64,000 nucleotides of DNA from Agaricus subrufescens (GCA_029945375.1 CM057063.1:372001-436000); one strand, 5' to 3'; counted from the first letter of the stretch, positions 12,326 through 24,559 are shown. Numbers and translations: made by a program. The notes: generated by a model not told the origin, from the letters alone.

Positions 12326-14007
12326 GCTAACTGGGAGAGTGAGCGAGATGAGGATGAAGAGCTCTTGTATGTTTTTGCTTGTTGAGGAGCAGGATTATTT
12401 AACATTTGCGTCACACTTATCATGTGTGCTCCATGGCCTGGGTAAAGTCAAATCCGTATATCGCTAGTAGTGGTACAGGTATCCCCGATAGTGGAGACAA
12501 AACACTAAAACAGGCCAGTACATGTATAAGATGACAGAATCTATTGATTTCAAAACTGAATCAGTACAGGCTCAGATATGAATATTAGAGAGGAAAGGAA
12601 TCAGAGAACCGGAATCGTCAAAAATACTCCTCTGGAGTAGTTCAGACGGCACTTCCTAAGTTTCGGTTTATGATCGTCATACAATGGTGGACAGAGAGAA
12701 AATGCTGAAAATGCTGAAATGAGAAACTTACCTCAGTATGGGCCCCAATTGACCAGAAGCCTTCAGTGAATCAGACGAAAAGACGCTTAACAAAAATTCG
12801 TTTTTGCAATCAGAGTAAATTCAAACTCCGATTAAAATACTGGCATCACACGAAACCACGCTTGCTTCTTCATAGGTAGAAAAGGACGTCAGGGATTAAA
12901 TTGACGTATATGTCAGTACGCCACATTCTGAAGCATGCATAAGCTTACTGAACGTGGGTTGATCTGGGCTATAAACCATCTATCTCTGATTGCTCATACT
13001 GAACAATCGTGTACGTCTCGTCCGGCCAAGGCGTACATGTGTCTCGTACCACAGGATCATACCACAGAAATTAGTTAATAACAGAAGCATTTTTTTATTT
13101 TCAACTCCCACAAAGAGACTGCCAAAGATTCTAGTATTGTCTTATCGCAGGCGCAATTTCGGCCGGCCTTTACGTAAAAAAGTCGTAACCTCAGACTGAC
13201 CTTGCATTTCCATGAACGTCGGTAGCCTTAGCCGATGCCTATCTAGGCGTCTGAGCTGTTCAATGACTTCTAGATCGTCGATGGTGTTTCTTTTGAAGAA
13301 CGGCAGTGATCTTGGCATTTTGCTTCCATCAGAATAATCGCCTTCTTATGGTACAGGCTTCAGAACTTCGGAAGTGCAAGATTATTTTGGTTGTGCGGAA
13401 TTAGAAATGTCCTTTGATTTCCATGTACATCTGTTCCAACTGGGTTTCTGGAGTAGAATGTCGGCTTCCCTCGCAAGCTCGCAAGGCTATAGAGTGTTAT
13501 ATATATATATGCTGTACAAAATAATCCTTTCTGCCTCGACCGACCTGTTCGACCGATTTCAGCGGCTGTGACTGAAACTCAACGGTGAGTACAAAGAGAC
13601 TTTCATCAGAGTTCTTCTGTCTCGTTTTATCCATACCTTCTAAGCTCCCTCAACATATCAATTACAACTGTCAGCGTTTCCAAGGCGTACTAATTCAAGT
13701 TCCTAAGCCCCTTCGGTCTCTACTTCCGTGTTGGATTTTCCTCCTCAACTGTCTGACGATGGCTCGCATTGCGATTCCTTTTAGCACCCAAATAAGAGGT
13801 CTTGGAATAAGGAAATAGCCTCAGATACAATGCGTATTGGTGCATTCATAAGTGAACGAGATAAGTAGGGATAAGAATTCGAACGTAGAAATAATTCTTT
13901 CGATCACATCAGCCTCGGCATTCTGTTTAGCTACTAAAATAGTCTAGTCTAGCGATTTAGGTGCGGGAAGACGGAGGCAGCACATTCGATACAGAGGTAA
14001 GATGCGT
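12326..14007. other. Intergenic, no recognisable gene
   Basis: Beyond the transketolase promoter side I see nothing supported. Open frames of 60-77 codons at 12990-13199, 13374-13571 and 13585-13818 have no recognisable features and atypical codon use. No repeat copy of the nearby secreted peptide genes was found here. Confidence 0.4.
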
Positions 14008-14286
14008 TCAAATACAATAGTTGCCGCATCCTCTCTCTAGTACGGGATCCACGCGCTCCTGTTCAATGTCTATCAAACCAGAGCCTAGTAATGAGTTAAC
14101 ATTTACTTACAGCGTCACGGAGGGAAACATCAATAACTGATTCAATGACGGATGGGACTGGTGAAGCTGTTACAGCAACACACACTAGATTAATCCCAGT
14201 CAGTTAAACGTTTTTAATGTAGGTATAAAACACAGAGTACACCCACAAGAGGAGATGATGATCACGGCAACTGTGTAGAATTTCAT
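14008..14286 (-). CDS. Small secreted peptide A ending GCGNYCI
   Basis: Model: exons 14286-14247, 14184-14111 and 14058-14008, 54 residues, GT-AG introns in phases 1 and 0. The first 19 residues (MKFYTVAVIIISSLCVAVT) are a clear signal peptide, with cleavage expected near VTA-SP. The middle is short (SPVPSVIESVIDVSLRD), and the end is ERVDPVLERGCGNYCI with two Cys five residues apart. A paralogue of the same length and same intron positions lies at 15805-16079 on the same strand. No CaaX box, no Kex2 dibasic site and no membrane anchor is present, so it is neither a basidiomycete pheromone precursor nor a typical Kex2-cut repeat peptide. I know of no named family. The gene model rests on conservation between the two copies. 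Function is unknown; a signalling or antimicrobial peptide is a guess. Confidence 0.7.
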
Positions 14287-14380
14287 GGGTGGGATTTTTG
14301 ACGAGATACAATATAAGAGTCAGACAGTGGCCGCGATCGGTGTTGGTTGAAGCTTAATGTTGAACGTTGAATTTCTCCCC

Positions 14381-14400
14381 ATTTTATAGCCTGAGTGAGC
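14381..14400 (-). promoter_or_regulatory. TATA-type promoter motif of peptide A
   Basis: Read on the minus strand this is GCTCACTCAGGCTATAAAAT, about 95-115 nt before the ATG of peptide A. Almost the same 20-mer lies before peptide B (16224-16243), which suggests both the box and the adjoining CACTC element were duplicated with the gene and kept. Confidence 0.55.
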
Positions 14401-15804
14401 CCAGTTATGATATGTTGCACTCAGTGTGCGCACGGATAATATTACCAGGAACCCGGCAGAGGAGAACTCTGAAACTTCAACTGCCATCCCGCCCGCAAAT
14501 GCTGGTATCCGGAGTTTTCCAGTATTTTCACCTAAAATGGTCAATTGAAGTGTGGATGCGACTTGTAGACCTTCCCGGTCCGGCCACTTTTCTTTTGTTG
14601 TCTCGACGCCAAAACTTGTCTTTCATCTTGGCGCATTGTATAGGTTCAGGGAAGCCCCTAGTATGTGTACTCAAAAGCTGATCACCCTAGTCGGCCGAAT
14701 CACCGCCGCATCGAAAGAGGCATGACAAAATTTCTTAAAAGACTCTGCCACCGACTATTATGTGTTCTGTAGGCTCAGCCTTACGGTACTATTACCAGAA
14801 ATAGTCCTATGGCTCGGGATATGTCATTGAACTCGCATAATACAATCACACGCATTTTGGGTACAGGCCCTTTGAGGACCGCGGAGACAAGGAACAGCTG
14901 TGTCCTCGGATATGGCTGACCCCCAGCGCCAGTTATTACCTGTGGTAATCCTACCGTCGAAATGAATTATTCTGAAGCTACAGCTCATTGCGCCTTGAAT
15001 TGGTGCCGACAACCTCGCTCGGTAAAAGTGGCGCCCACACTGTCCGGGGTGTACTACATGGTGCCTGTGTTATATTTCAAGTTTCAGTAAGCGCATCTCG
15101 TTATGCGACGATAGAAATTCCTTTCCTGTACCCACAACTATTCATGTGTACTTATGGAGGATAATACTTGGCTATTGTCCATAGCCATAGAGTCATTCGG
15201 GCGGGCATTTTACCCGGTAGACTTCTTTCTCATCGATTAGTGTTCGACAGATTTCAGCTACTTTGGCTGGCACCAGGCAGTTCCTAATCACTGAATTACA
15301 CGGTGAATTCGAAGCGGCCTGTCATCCAAATTCTTTTGACTCATTTTTATCATCCTTTTTGGGGTTTCGGAATTATATCATATTGCGTACACTTCACTGA
15401 AGCATATACAAGGCGCACGAATAGAGTAAAAAATGTCCAAACAATGAACAAGACCCTGTTTCGTCTTCTAAGCCCCCGTAATGCCGCTCCTTTTTTCTCA
15501 TCTATACCTCCCCTCCTCGAATAATTGATCCTTTCTCTCATCAAGATCCCTCTCGGGACTCGAATGAGATCCGTTAGAAGACGAAAATAGAGTATCGTTG
15601 CGGAAGCGCGACAAATGTCAAGCGCTAGAAAAAAAATAAAAACACAGTGCCAGAATACAAAACAGTGCGAGACATAAATACACGATTGGAGCCCAGAACG
15701 AAAGATATGCGAGAGATGATGAGGTGAATGAATGTGTGACTATGCATGGAAGTCGGGTATGAGAAGATGGTGGGTAACGCGGGTGAGGTAGAGGTGGGTT
15801 GGGT
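14401..15804. other. Spacer between the two peptide genes
   Basis: About 1.4 kb with no supported gene. The duplication unit seems to include the peptide gene and its TATA region only; the rest of the spacer shows no clear match to the sequence upstream of peptide B. Confidence 0.35.
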
Positions 15805-16079
15805 TTATATGCAATAGTTGCCGCATCCTCTCTCTGTCGGATCCATGTTCTCCTGTCAAGTGCCTTTTGTGAGACCAAAATATACCCATGACCGAACGTT
15901 AGAACTTACAACAGGATCACGGAGTGCAACATCCACAACAGATTCAATAACTAATGGGACTGGTGAAGCTGTCACAGCAACACTCACTAGAATGTTTCCA
16001 GTCAGAACAATTATTCAGCCGCGGACTGAGACTACTCACGAGTAGAGATGATGAACACTGCGATTGTGTAGAACTTCAT
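15805..16079 (-). CDS. Small secreted peptide B ending GCGNYCI
   Basis: Model: exons 16079-16040, 15986-15910 and 15852-15805, 54 residues. Signal peptide MKFYTIAVFIISTLSVAVTA, then SPVPLVIESVVDVALRDPV, then ENMDPTERGCGNYCI. Compared with copy A the intron positions and phases are the same, the final nine residues (ERGCGNYCI) are identical, and the stop falls at the same place although the stop codons differ (TAA here, TGA in A). Third-position changes in the shared end (TGC ATA against TGT ATT) suggest selection on the peptide rather than a very recent copy. Between the signal peptide and the end the two copies differ at several sites, with a one-residue shift at the exon 2/3 join. Role unknown; see copy A. 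Confidence 0.7.
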
Positions 16080-16223
16080 AGTTGGAAGATTCGTCAAAAG
16101 GAATCAAGGATTTTTGGAGTTGGACTCGGATGTCAAAGAGTGTTAGGGAGGGCAACTATGATCGCGACCAGCGTGTACTTTGGCGTAGCTGGGGGAGTGA
16201 AGACTCGATGTTGAGTTGCCATT

Positions 16224-16243
16224 ATTTTATAGTCCGAGTGAGC
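16224..16243 (-). promoter_or_regulatory. TATA-type promoter motif of peptide B
   Basis: On the minus strand: CTCACTCGGACTATAAAATA, about 145-165 nt before the ATG of peptide B. It matches the motif before peptide A at nearly every base. Confidence 0.55.
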
Positions 16244-17791
16244 GCAATGCGTCGCATGTGTACGTTACCACCAGTGGCGTGAAAGGGACTTCCAAAAACG
16301 TCGATTGCCTTCTCTAATGTCTCGTAACCGTGGCAAGAAATAAGGTAGCGAGATTCAGGACGGCTCGCAAAGAAATGATTGTTTTAGGACGAAATTTCCC
16401 GATTAGGAACAAGGGGAATTGCGATTTTCAAAGATGCAAGTATATCTAATAACTCCGTTTATCTTTTTACTTGTCCTGATATTTATAGCCATCATTGATG
16501 ATTGATTTCATCACGGGAGCGGAGCGTTTATTTTGAATTCCTGCGCCGGAGCATTCAGAATTGACCACAGCTCTCCCTCCTGAATCAGATATATAGGGGG
16601 ATGAGTAGTTCACACTTCAACGCCCAGAAATGCTTTAGTCCGCTTGGACAGGTTGCGCCTGATACTGGGTCAAAAAGCAGTACAAATCAAGTAGACAAAA
16701 TTGTAGTGGTGATCGCTCTACCTTCCAAGTCCGATGAACAAGTGAAAGAAGTCTTCTAGCGTCATTCAAAAGGTGGATTACGTATGGATATAACCTCAAA
16801 CACCTACACTAGTTCGTTCAGATTTTCCTACTCCACAGCCACTGGGTAAAGAAGGTGGGTTCATAATTTGAATTTATGTATGGGTAGATCATTCCATGTC
16901 GAGCCTTCTGTCGCTCACGACGCGTGGCACGCTTAGGAAGCTGTGAGTGTAAGTTCCTTTTCCGAGGTCGAAGTTTGGGCGGTCATGAGGAGTCACAGGA
17001 GCATCGTGAAAGTTTTCTATTTCAGGGTTCGTCGTGAGGGTTTTAGAATAGCATACAGCCGAACACTTAGCCCACAAAGGCTTTTACTAAAATGGTCAAA
17101 TGAATACTGATTTTATAAATTCAGATAACCCGAGTGAAGTTGTTTCAAGTCTCAGGCTTGATGCAACCATCGAAGAACAAGTGGTATTTCTAGAACAAGG
17201 TAGCATCGCAAATACGGACCATTTACCTCTAGCGGATTTCAAAAGCTTGGTTCGTAGCCGTGGTCAAATTTAGCTTTTGCAGGCACTTACCATTTGCGTT
17301 ATATGTCTAAGATAGTGCCGTGATAGCAACTTGGCAGATAAGAGAACAGCGGTACAGTCTGGACACTAGCGTCGCTCCACAGGATGTCTTCGTTTGACGA
17401 TTACAGACCCGGCTGCTCAGTAGGTAAACTATCACATATATGGTTGCGGATGCAATGAGATCGCGACCAGCACCGACGCTCGAGAATAATTATGTAAGCA
17501 AACAAGGGATTAACCGGGCAGCAAACAAACCACGAGTTACGAGATAACCTCCCAAATCCTTAATCGCTAAAAAACATTCCGCAAGCCATTCTGTCTGTTC
17601 TTCCCCACATTTCAGTGGCATTTTGGTGTAGGAATATACAGTGATACATATTAGGGCTCCAGGAGCCGTCTTTGTAAGTCTCACAGTTTTTCTTTTGGTT
17701 TTCTAAATCCAACGAACACCCAAAAAAAAACACTTGCGGTCATAAATTGCTCTTAAATTTTGTCGGAAATGCTGAATAAACATGCAGAAAT
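16244..17791. other. Intergenic with an orphan TATA motif
   Basis: No gene is supported. At about 17112-17145 the minus strand has TTCACTCGGG, then a gap, then TTTATAAAAT, recalling the promoter of the two peptide genes, but no third peptide frame with the signal peptide or the GCGNYCI end follows. A 62-codon minus-strand ORF (16889-17077) just after it has no signal peptide and is probably chance. Confidence 0.35.
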
Positions 17792-19613
17792 ATGGATAAC
17801 GCTGGTCCTCCTATCACAAATACTACCACCTCCCAGGTCTACGTTAGCGACGGTACCATCGTAGGTCGTGTTCCCGAACCCTCGGCGTCCGCATTGCCCG
17901 CTCATGCCACCGCCCCTCCATCTCTATCTGTATCTGCCGACGGCAACCCTTCAGAACCAGTCAAACGGCGCCCCGGTCGACCAAAAGGAAGTTCGAAGAA
18001 GAATTTAATAGGCACCCCAACGAAAATCAAGCGACCTGTTGGCCGTCCACGCAAGGATGGGTTCCCTGCCGGGTCCGTTGGCCCGAATCGTCCAAAACCT
18101 AAACGTGACCCTGCCACATGGCCACAGGGGACGTCAGGAGTCGGTTATCCTCCTATGAATATGTTTATGGGAGAGGCCCTCGGGCAACCTTCAGTGACGT
18201 TTCAGATTGATCCCAGCTTGGAGAAGGACGATTGGGCGGAACTTGCTCGTGAAAGACCGAGCTCTTTCATATCTACACTGCTGAGTGCTTTGGCGGCACC
18301 AAACCCTGTTTCGAGTGCGGGCCCTACAGTAGAAGAGGCCTTCAAATCTCATCTTGTATCATTGACTCCCAACCCTCAACAACTTCAACCCATACCATCA
18401 TTGTATTCTATCCTCAAAACATTCTGGCTTCCATCATCTCCTGCATATTTTGCTCTCACTGCATCTGCTTCTACCGCTCGAACACCTTCCGAACATCGTT
18501 TTCTATATTGGGATCCCCAACCTTTGGTTTTTAATGGAATCTCGTGTCCCGCTTGTTCGCAGTCACTCACCAACAAGGGTCGTATCAGTTCCGGGCCCAT
18601 CAAGATCTACGACATCGAGAAACCTTTCTTTATCATCGGCTGTGAATATGTATGCAAGGGCTCTCAATGTTGTGCATCAGCTGGAGCCGAAGGACGCAAA
18701 TTCGCCAGCACGGATCCATCTATCCTACGTTCATTACCTGCCAAACTTCAAGATGAATTTCCTGCACGTTTAATGTATGGAGATACCGATTCCGGGACGG
18801 GACCGAATATCTGGAATTGGAAAGCGCTTGGAGTTTCGAGGTCGCTGTGGAATATGGTTCGGGCATGTCTGAAAACTGGAATGAGGAAGGATACTATATT
18901 ACATCTCATATATTCGATCCAACGGGGTACGACGGAGGATGGAGCGCCACTTATGGGAGTTCCAGTGGAGAATGCTGCGCGGAGTAGTGTGGTGAATAAT
19001 GGCGAGACTGGCGCTGTCGATACTGATATGCATCAGGATCAAGATGAAGAGGCTTCACCGGACGCAACGGACAATCAGGTTCGTGTCTATTGTGACTAAG
19101 TTTATTCAAAGTTGCTGATGGATGTATCAGACATTTTCCGATGCATTTAACAATGCTTGGAAAGAAAACACCGCTGTCACGGAGTCCAACGGTAATAAGG
19201 CGTCTGTACCAGGATCGACGTCTATGGTCGCACCTACTGTGTTACCTCATTCAACACCTGGCCCATCAGGACACCCCTATCCATCACCGGCATCGTATCC
19301 GTCGTACCCTCCCTACCCGCCTTACCCATTTTTCCCAGCAGGCCTAGTTAACACTGGGGGGATGCCGCCGACGAATAACTCTCTTTCCGCCCCACCTCCA
19401 AATTCGCAATTTCCGCAAGAGTCTGGGGAAACGGAGCCTCCATCTCATACTAAACGGAGTCCCAGACACTGTTGTAAATGTGGTTCGCAGGATTGTAAGG
19501 GGAAGGGAGGGCGTAATTTCTGTCAGAGTCCGTGTCAAGATTGCGGGAAGCTGGAGTGTAAAGGTAGGAATAGTCGGAGGCCGGATAAGAAATGTTCAGA
19601 GGGGTGGGTGTAG
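17792..19613 (+). CDS. AT-hook protein with Cys-rich C-terminus (DUF6729-like)
   Basis: Model: exons 17792-19078 and 19131-19613, 589 residues, intron phase 0. Two AT-hooks (KRRPGRPKG at about 58-66 and KRPVGRPRK at about 80-88) should bind the minor groove of AT-rich DNA. A middle domain has Cys pairs (CPACSQ, CEYVCKGSQCC) after a conserved-looking RFLYWDPQPL stretch and resembles DUF6729, common in mushrooms; I am fairly but not fully sure of that name. A proline/tyrosine run (residues about 465-490) follows, then a second Cys cluster (CCKCGSQDCKGKGG ... CQDCGKLECKG) near the end. It is probably nuclear. A role in transcription or transposon biology is inference. The gene ends 130 bp before TSC13. 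Confidence 0.75.
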
Positions 19614-19743
19614 TATGTTGAGCATCTATGTTTTATATACTTCTCTAGCAATGTATTCATGTTTTTGTGTTCCGTGTGACTGTCGGCGTGACTCACCTCA
19701 GCGAAGTCTGTTTACACATGTGTACGCGTTCACCTTGGCCCGA

Positions 19744-21006
19744 ATGGTCACCGTCACCGTTTCCTCTGCCTCCCGGCCTCCCTCGTTCGCCAGAAGCTGG
19801 CCTATTCAGCTCGATGTGCCTCAGAATGCGACTATTGCAGACGTCAAGAAAGCTATCTCCCTGAAGTACCCCCAGGTATGAGTTCCATTCCTGCGAAACG
19901 AACCTGTTTACTTTTCTTCACCTAGTTCTACCCTTCGAGACAGAAGGTTTCCCTGAAGAACGACAAGAAAGCCTTGGCGGATGATCAAGAGCTGGCTTCT
20001 GTGCTTGGAAAGCAGTTGGACGATTCCGAATTGCAGGTCAAGGACTTGGGCCCCCAAATTGGGTGGAGGACCGTGTTTTTGATTGAATATGTGCGTCGTT
20101 CACCCTGTGTCCCCTTAAGGATGATTGACGCGAACATGTACCAGATTGGGCCACTTCTTATTCACCCACTGTTCTTCTATTTCCCCAAAGTCTGGTATGG
20201 GAGAGATGTAGAGCACAGCTTGCTGCAGAAATATGTGTATGCGTTCGTGATGCTCCATTTTATCAAGCGAGAACTCGAGACTTTCTTGTGAGTATGTCAG
20301 TTTATTGGAATGACGCTGTGTCTCAGTTGTTTGTCTATAGTGTTCACCGATTTTCAAATGGCACTATGCCCTTGATGAACGTTTTCAAAAAGTAAGTCTA
20401 CTTCCAAAGGTCTCCGACTACGCGTTTTACTGACTCGTGAATGTCAGTTCTGGTCATTATCACATTTTGAGTGGACTGTTCCTCGCGTTGGACGTCTACC
20501 GTCCCAAATATGCGGCAACTTCGCCTTTTATCCTGGATAGCTACCGTAACAGCAAGGATTTCCTGTATATCGCTGCTGGACTATGGGCTGTAAGTATCCC
20601 TTAATGGCCGAATCTTGGTTGTCCGAGCTGACATTTTGAATAGTTTGCTGAATTGTCTAACTTCCATACCCATATGACCTTGCGAAACCTTCGTCCCCCT
20701 GGCACTCGAGTCCGTGCCATTCCGTACGGATATGGCTTCTCCTTGGTCTCATGCCCCAACTACTTCTTCGAGGTGATGGGGTGGGTAATCATCGCCGTGA
20801 TGACGAATAGTATTGCTGGTAAAAACTATTTGGCTTTCATTTACTGATATTGTGACTGACGATGCTGGTAATTTATAGCGTATATTTTCGTCGTATTTGC
20901 AGTATATATCATGACGGTGTGGGCTCTGAAGAAGCACAGGAACTATAAAAAGGAGTTTGGCAAGGAGTATCCGCGCAGGAAGGCGATCTGGCCGTTTGTG
21001 TTGTAG
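19744..21006 (+). CDS. TSC13: Very-long-chain enoyl-CoA reductase
   Basis: Model with seven exons: 19744-19875, 19926-20090, 20145-20287, 20341-20391, 20448-20589, 20644-20818, 20879-21006; 311 residues, close to the yeast protein. An N-terminal ubiquitin-like part (VPQNATIADVKKAISLKYPQ) is followed by membrane segments and the steroid 5-alpha-reductase-like C-terminal domain: YAFVMLHFIKRELETF, VHRFSNGTMPLMNVFKN, SGHYHILSG, PYGYGFSLVSCPNYFFEV, and the terminal KKHRNYKKEFGKEYPRRK. The family catalyses the last step of very-long-chain fatty acid elongation, NADPH-dependent reduction of trans-2-enoyl-CoA, in the ER. All intron phases agree. The 3' end is only 120 bp before the tubulin ATG. Confidence 0.93.
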
Positions 21007-21125
21007 AAATGAATTTAATGAACCTAATGAACCATATTTATGTTTGCGTAAATAGTCCCGGCAGTTGCCGACGCTTTAAGCACTGTTTCTCTTGGCCGCC
21101 TTCTGTTCAGTCTTCTCCTCGAACC

Positions 21126-23842
21126 ATGCCTTTCTCCCGGGAAATCGTCAATATTCAGGCTAGTATTGGCCGTATATACCCATTCCTTTTACTTATGCAC
21201 CCCAACAGGTTGGCCAGGCCGGAAACCAGGTATTATTCATATCGATGGCTGTGTCGAAAGATACTTACCACTGAAGTAAGGTCGGCGAGAGTTTCTGGGA
21301 AATGCTGTTGGCGGAACATGGGTTGGATCGCTCAGGAGTATATTTCTCTCTTCTTCCTCGTTCGTGTCTGTTGAAGCGTCGTGTTCCTAGCAATTCAAAG
21401 GCTCAGATCCCCTCCAACTGCAACGTGTAATTCTCATATACAAGGAAAAAAGGCTTGTTTTGTCTGACCTTGATCATAGACTGGTGTTTACTTTACAGAA
21501 GTCGAGTATGCGGGGACGACGCGCTACGTACCTCGTAGCGTGCAAGTCGATTTGGAGTCAGGTGTTTGCGATAGGGTAGGTTGACTGCATTCATAGTCTA
21601 CGGCTTAGGCGGGCAGGTCCTAATTTCCAGTTTGACATCAGCTGAAGAGTGGACCTTTGGGCCCACTGTTTCGTCCTGATACATTCATCGCTGCAGAGTC
21701 AGGAGCTGGCAATAACTGGGCAAAGGGATGTGAGTAGACTCACATATATACAAGCCTGATTTGGGAACTGAAAATGCTCTCTTTTCAGATTACACTGAAG
21801 GTATTTCTTCCTTAAAAACACTGAAGGCTACGGCTTTGACATTGGCATATAGGCGCTGAACTTGTTGACTCCATTTTGGTGAGTCAGCAGTCTTCGATGA
21901 CGTGCATTTCAGTACCTGATATCTGATCAGGATGTGGTCCGTAAACAAACTGATGCCTGCGACACCCTACAAGGCTTTCAACTTCTTCACTCTCTGGGTG
22001 GTGGTACTGGAGCTGGTTTGGGCTGCCTCTTACTCTCGAAATTACGTGAAGTGCGTCCGATCCTTCCGATTGAAATGCATTACGTCTAAATGATCGGCAG
22101 GAATATCCCGACAGGATGTTGGCAACGTTCTCGATTCTGCCGTCCCCTAAGGTACGTCATCGTTATATGAAGTTTCGTTCATTTCTCTGACGATTATGCT
22201 CTAGGTTTCCGAGACCGTTGTCGAGGTATAGAAAACTTCTATATCCTCTACTTCGAAGTGCTGACGATCTCATGTAGCCGTACAATTCCCTGCTTTCCTT
22301 GAATCAGCTCATTGATAACGGCGATCTCACGATCTGCATTGACAATGAAGCCCTGTGAGATTACACCTCGTGGATATCTTTATTACTGACGTACCATTGT
22401 TAGCTACAACATCTGTCAGCGAACTCTCAAGATCAAGAACCCAGCCTTTGAAAATTTAAATAATGTCCGTATCTTCGTCGTCATTTTACCATCTTCTGAC
22501 TCTCGCTTCCTAGCTGATTTCCCGTGTTATGTGTGGCGTCAGTACCAGCCTGCGTTTCCCTGGTCAACTCAACGGGTAAGCTAAAGTCTTGAAATAACGG
22601 CTGGATACCTCATCATCTTGTACAAAGCGACTTGAGAAAAATTGGAATGAACTTAATTCCTTTCCCTCGGGTGGGTTGGATGTTGACACACGCTCCGACC
22701 CATGTTGACACATGACGTAGCTTCATTTCCTCATGCCAAGCTATGCACCTTTCTATGATCCGAGTGCTTCCGCATACGAAAAGAATACTGTTTCTGAACT
22801 GACAAAAGCGTACGTATTCACCACACCTTCCGTAAGCCTCACCACAGTCTAATAATGAAACAGTCTATTCGACTCCAAAAACATGCTGGTTGCTGTTGAA
22901 CCGCGTCATGGGTACGTGTGATTGGTTGGACTTTGTATTTCGAGATATGAAGACTTGGCGACCCAGGCGATACTTGACCGCTGCTGCTATCTTCCGTGGT
23001 GACATAGCTTCCCAAGAAGTAAGTGACTTACTTTGATCGGCAAGATATTGATGACATTCGTTTTAACACAGGCAGATGTAGGTTTCCTGCATCCGGACAT
23101 ATGAATCGCTTATTCAAACAAATCCATCAGGTCTCTGTTCGTGACCTGCAAATCAAAAATCCTCAGTCCTTCGTAGAGTAAGTGAGCCATACAGCTTTAC
23201 TGGGTTCACCTAATTGTTCGACATACAGATGGATTCCAGATAAAATATCTGTCTCTCTAGTAACTATGCCCCCCGTCGGTCAAAAACGGGTATGTATAAG
23301 ACGTCAGAAAATACTTTAAGTGATTTATTATTTGGTTTCTTCAGGCCGCCACAGCGCTTTTGAACTCAACGTCAATCCAAGAACTTTTCAATCGGAACTT
23401 GACATCAGTGTGTATCGTGTGTTTTAACAGTTTCCCAGTGTTGATTTGCGTTCAAGTTTGCGGCAATGTTTAAACGTCGTGCTTTCTTGCATTGGTGAGT
23501 CGTCCTTGTGTACAGCCGATTATCCCTTGAAGTCAATTATGTCTAGGTACACCGGTGAGGGTATGGACGTCATGGAATTTACTGAGGCGGAAAGCAATTC
23601 TCGCGATTTGATGTCAGTCGCTCTGTTCTTTTACTTCTGATTTCTGGCTGATTTGGGTTAATCTTATAGTGCGGAGTATCAACAGGTAAGAAAGACTGTA
23701 GCATACAAACCTTTTTACAGACTTATGTGTTCGACAGTACCAAGAAGCGTCGGCCATGGAGGACGAGGAAGAGTTCGAAGAAGGGGACACCAACGGATTA
23801 AATGGAATGGGAGAGGAGGAAGAAATTTTGAGCGAACAATAA
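21126..23842 (+). CDS. Divergent beta-tubulin, 26 exons
   Basis: Model of 464 residues in 26 exons, all phases checked: 21126-21158, 21209-21229, 21281-21337, 21391-21426, 21480-21575, 21642-21729, 21789-21800, 21853-21878, 21931-22050, 22101-22151, 22205-22225, 22278-22354, 22404-22464, 22514-22575, 22628-22670, 22721-22809, 22864-22911, 22967-23018, 23072-23077, 23131-23177, 23229-23289, 23345-23407, 23457-23494, 23547-23612, 23670-23685, 23738-23842. VGQAGNQ, the GGGTGAGLG nucleotide loop, [31 protein letters not shown] and [18 protein letters not shown] identify beta-tubulin. The start reads [11 protein letters not shown], not MREI, and helix H1 reads [14 protein letters not shown], so it is not the main cytoskeletal isoform. 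Intron 1 begins GC (CAG/GCTAGT). The tail is acidic (DEEEFEEG). It probably joins or modifies microtubules in a special stage. Confidence 0.9.
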
Positions 23843-24559
23843 TGAAGTGTGCGTTCACTCTCACACTTCTCCGACCTCCTGATTTGCTCCATGGCCTTCA
23901 TTATTGTCTAATTATATCCCTAATTAGTATCAATGGTCATCACGTAAACATCCTTTGTGTTGATGATAAGCACCCATTTTTCCTGGTTCTGAAAAAATTC
24001 CTTCTGCGTATGCTTTTGATTTGTTCGAAATATTTGCCTACCTCGTCTTTCTAGATTGATCCGTCGCTATATAGTAGAGATCATATTCATCTTATTATCT
24101 TGCATTATTTTCTAACAGATAATCATATGATCTTTAATGCGATTGATTACAACGTCGTTTTCATATGCGATTAATTGAATACACAGGGACGGGTCATGGG
24201 TGTCTTGCGGTGGTAATTTTGTGACCATTTGGGAATACTATATCAAATTTAATCAGCTTGTTGGTTCGCATGTTCTGGTTTACTCGTTCGTAGCGTCACT
24301 GTAAGAGTGCCATGATACTCACGAGAGGATTCCTACGCTCGCGCCTTTAGCACACACATACAAGGAAAGTCAGCGACATGAGTTCGTACAAAACGCGTTC
24401 TGTGCAATGACGACGAACGGACAAATATCGGAGTAATCCAAAATATCTCGCTTAACCCCGGACTCGAGGCTTAAATATACTCACGAGAACGCCGCTCTGA
24501 AGCTCGCCTCTTGAACTCTTGACAATAGGAGCACACCCCAACACGGCACCAACGCAGAC
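23843..24559. other. Intergenic, tubulin 3' side and DUF1479 promoter
   Basis: No gene seen. The first 350 bases are AT-rich and probably hold the tubulin 3' UTR; the last 200 (around 24470-24550, with TTAAATATAC near 24471) should be promoter for the next gene. Confidence 0.4.

Noticed and set aside
14008..16079. Mating pheromone precursors
   Set aside because: The peptides have signal peptides and end in YCI, with Cys second from the end. A CaaX box needs Cys fourth from the end.
16889..17077. Third copy of the secreted peptide gene after the orphan TATA motif
   Set aside because: The frame has no signal peptide and no GCGNYCI end.
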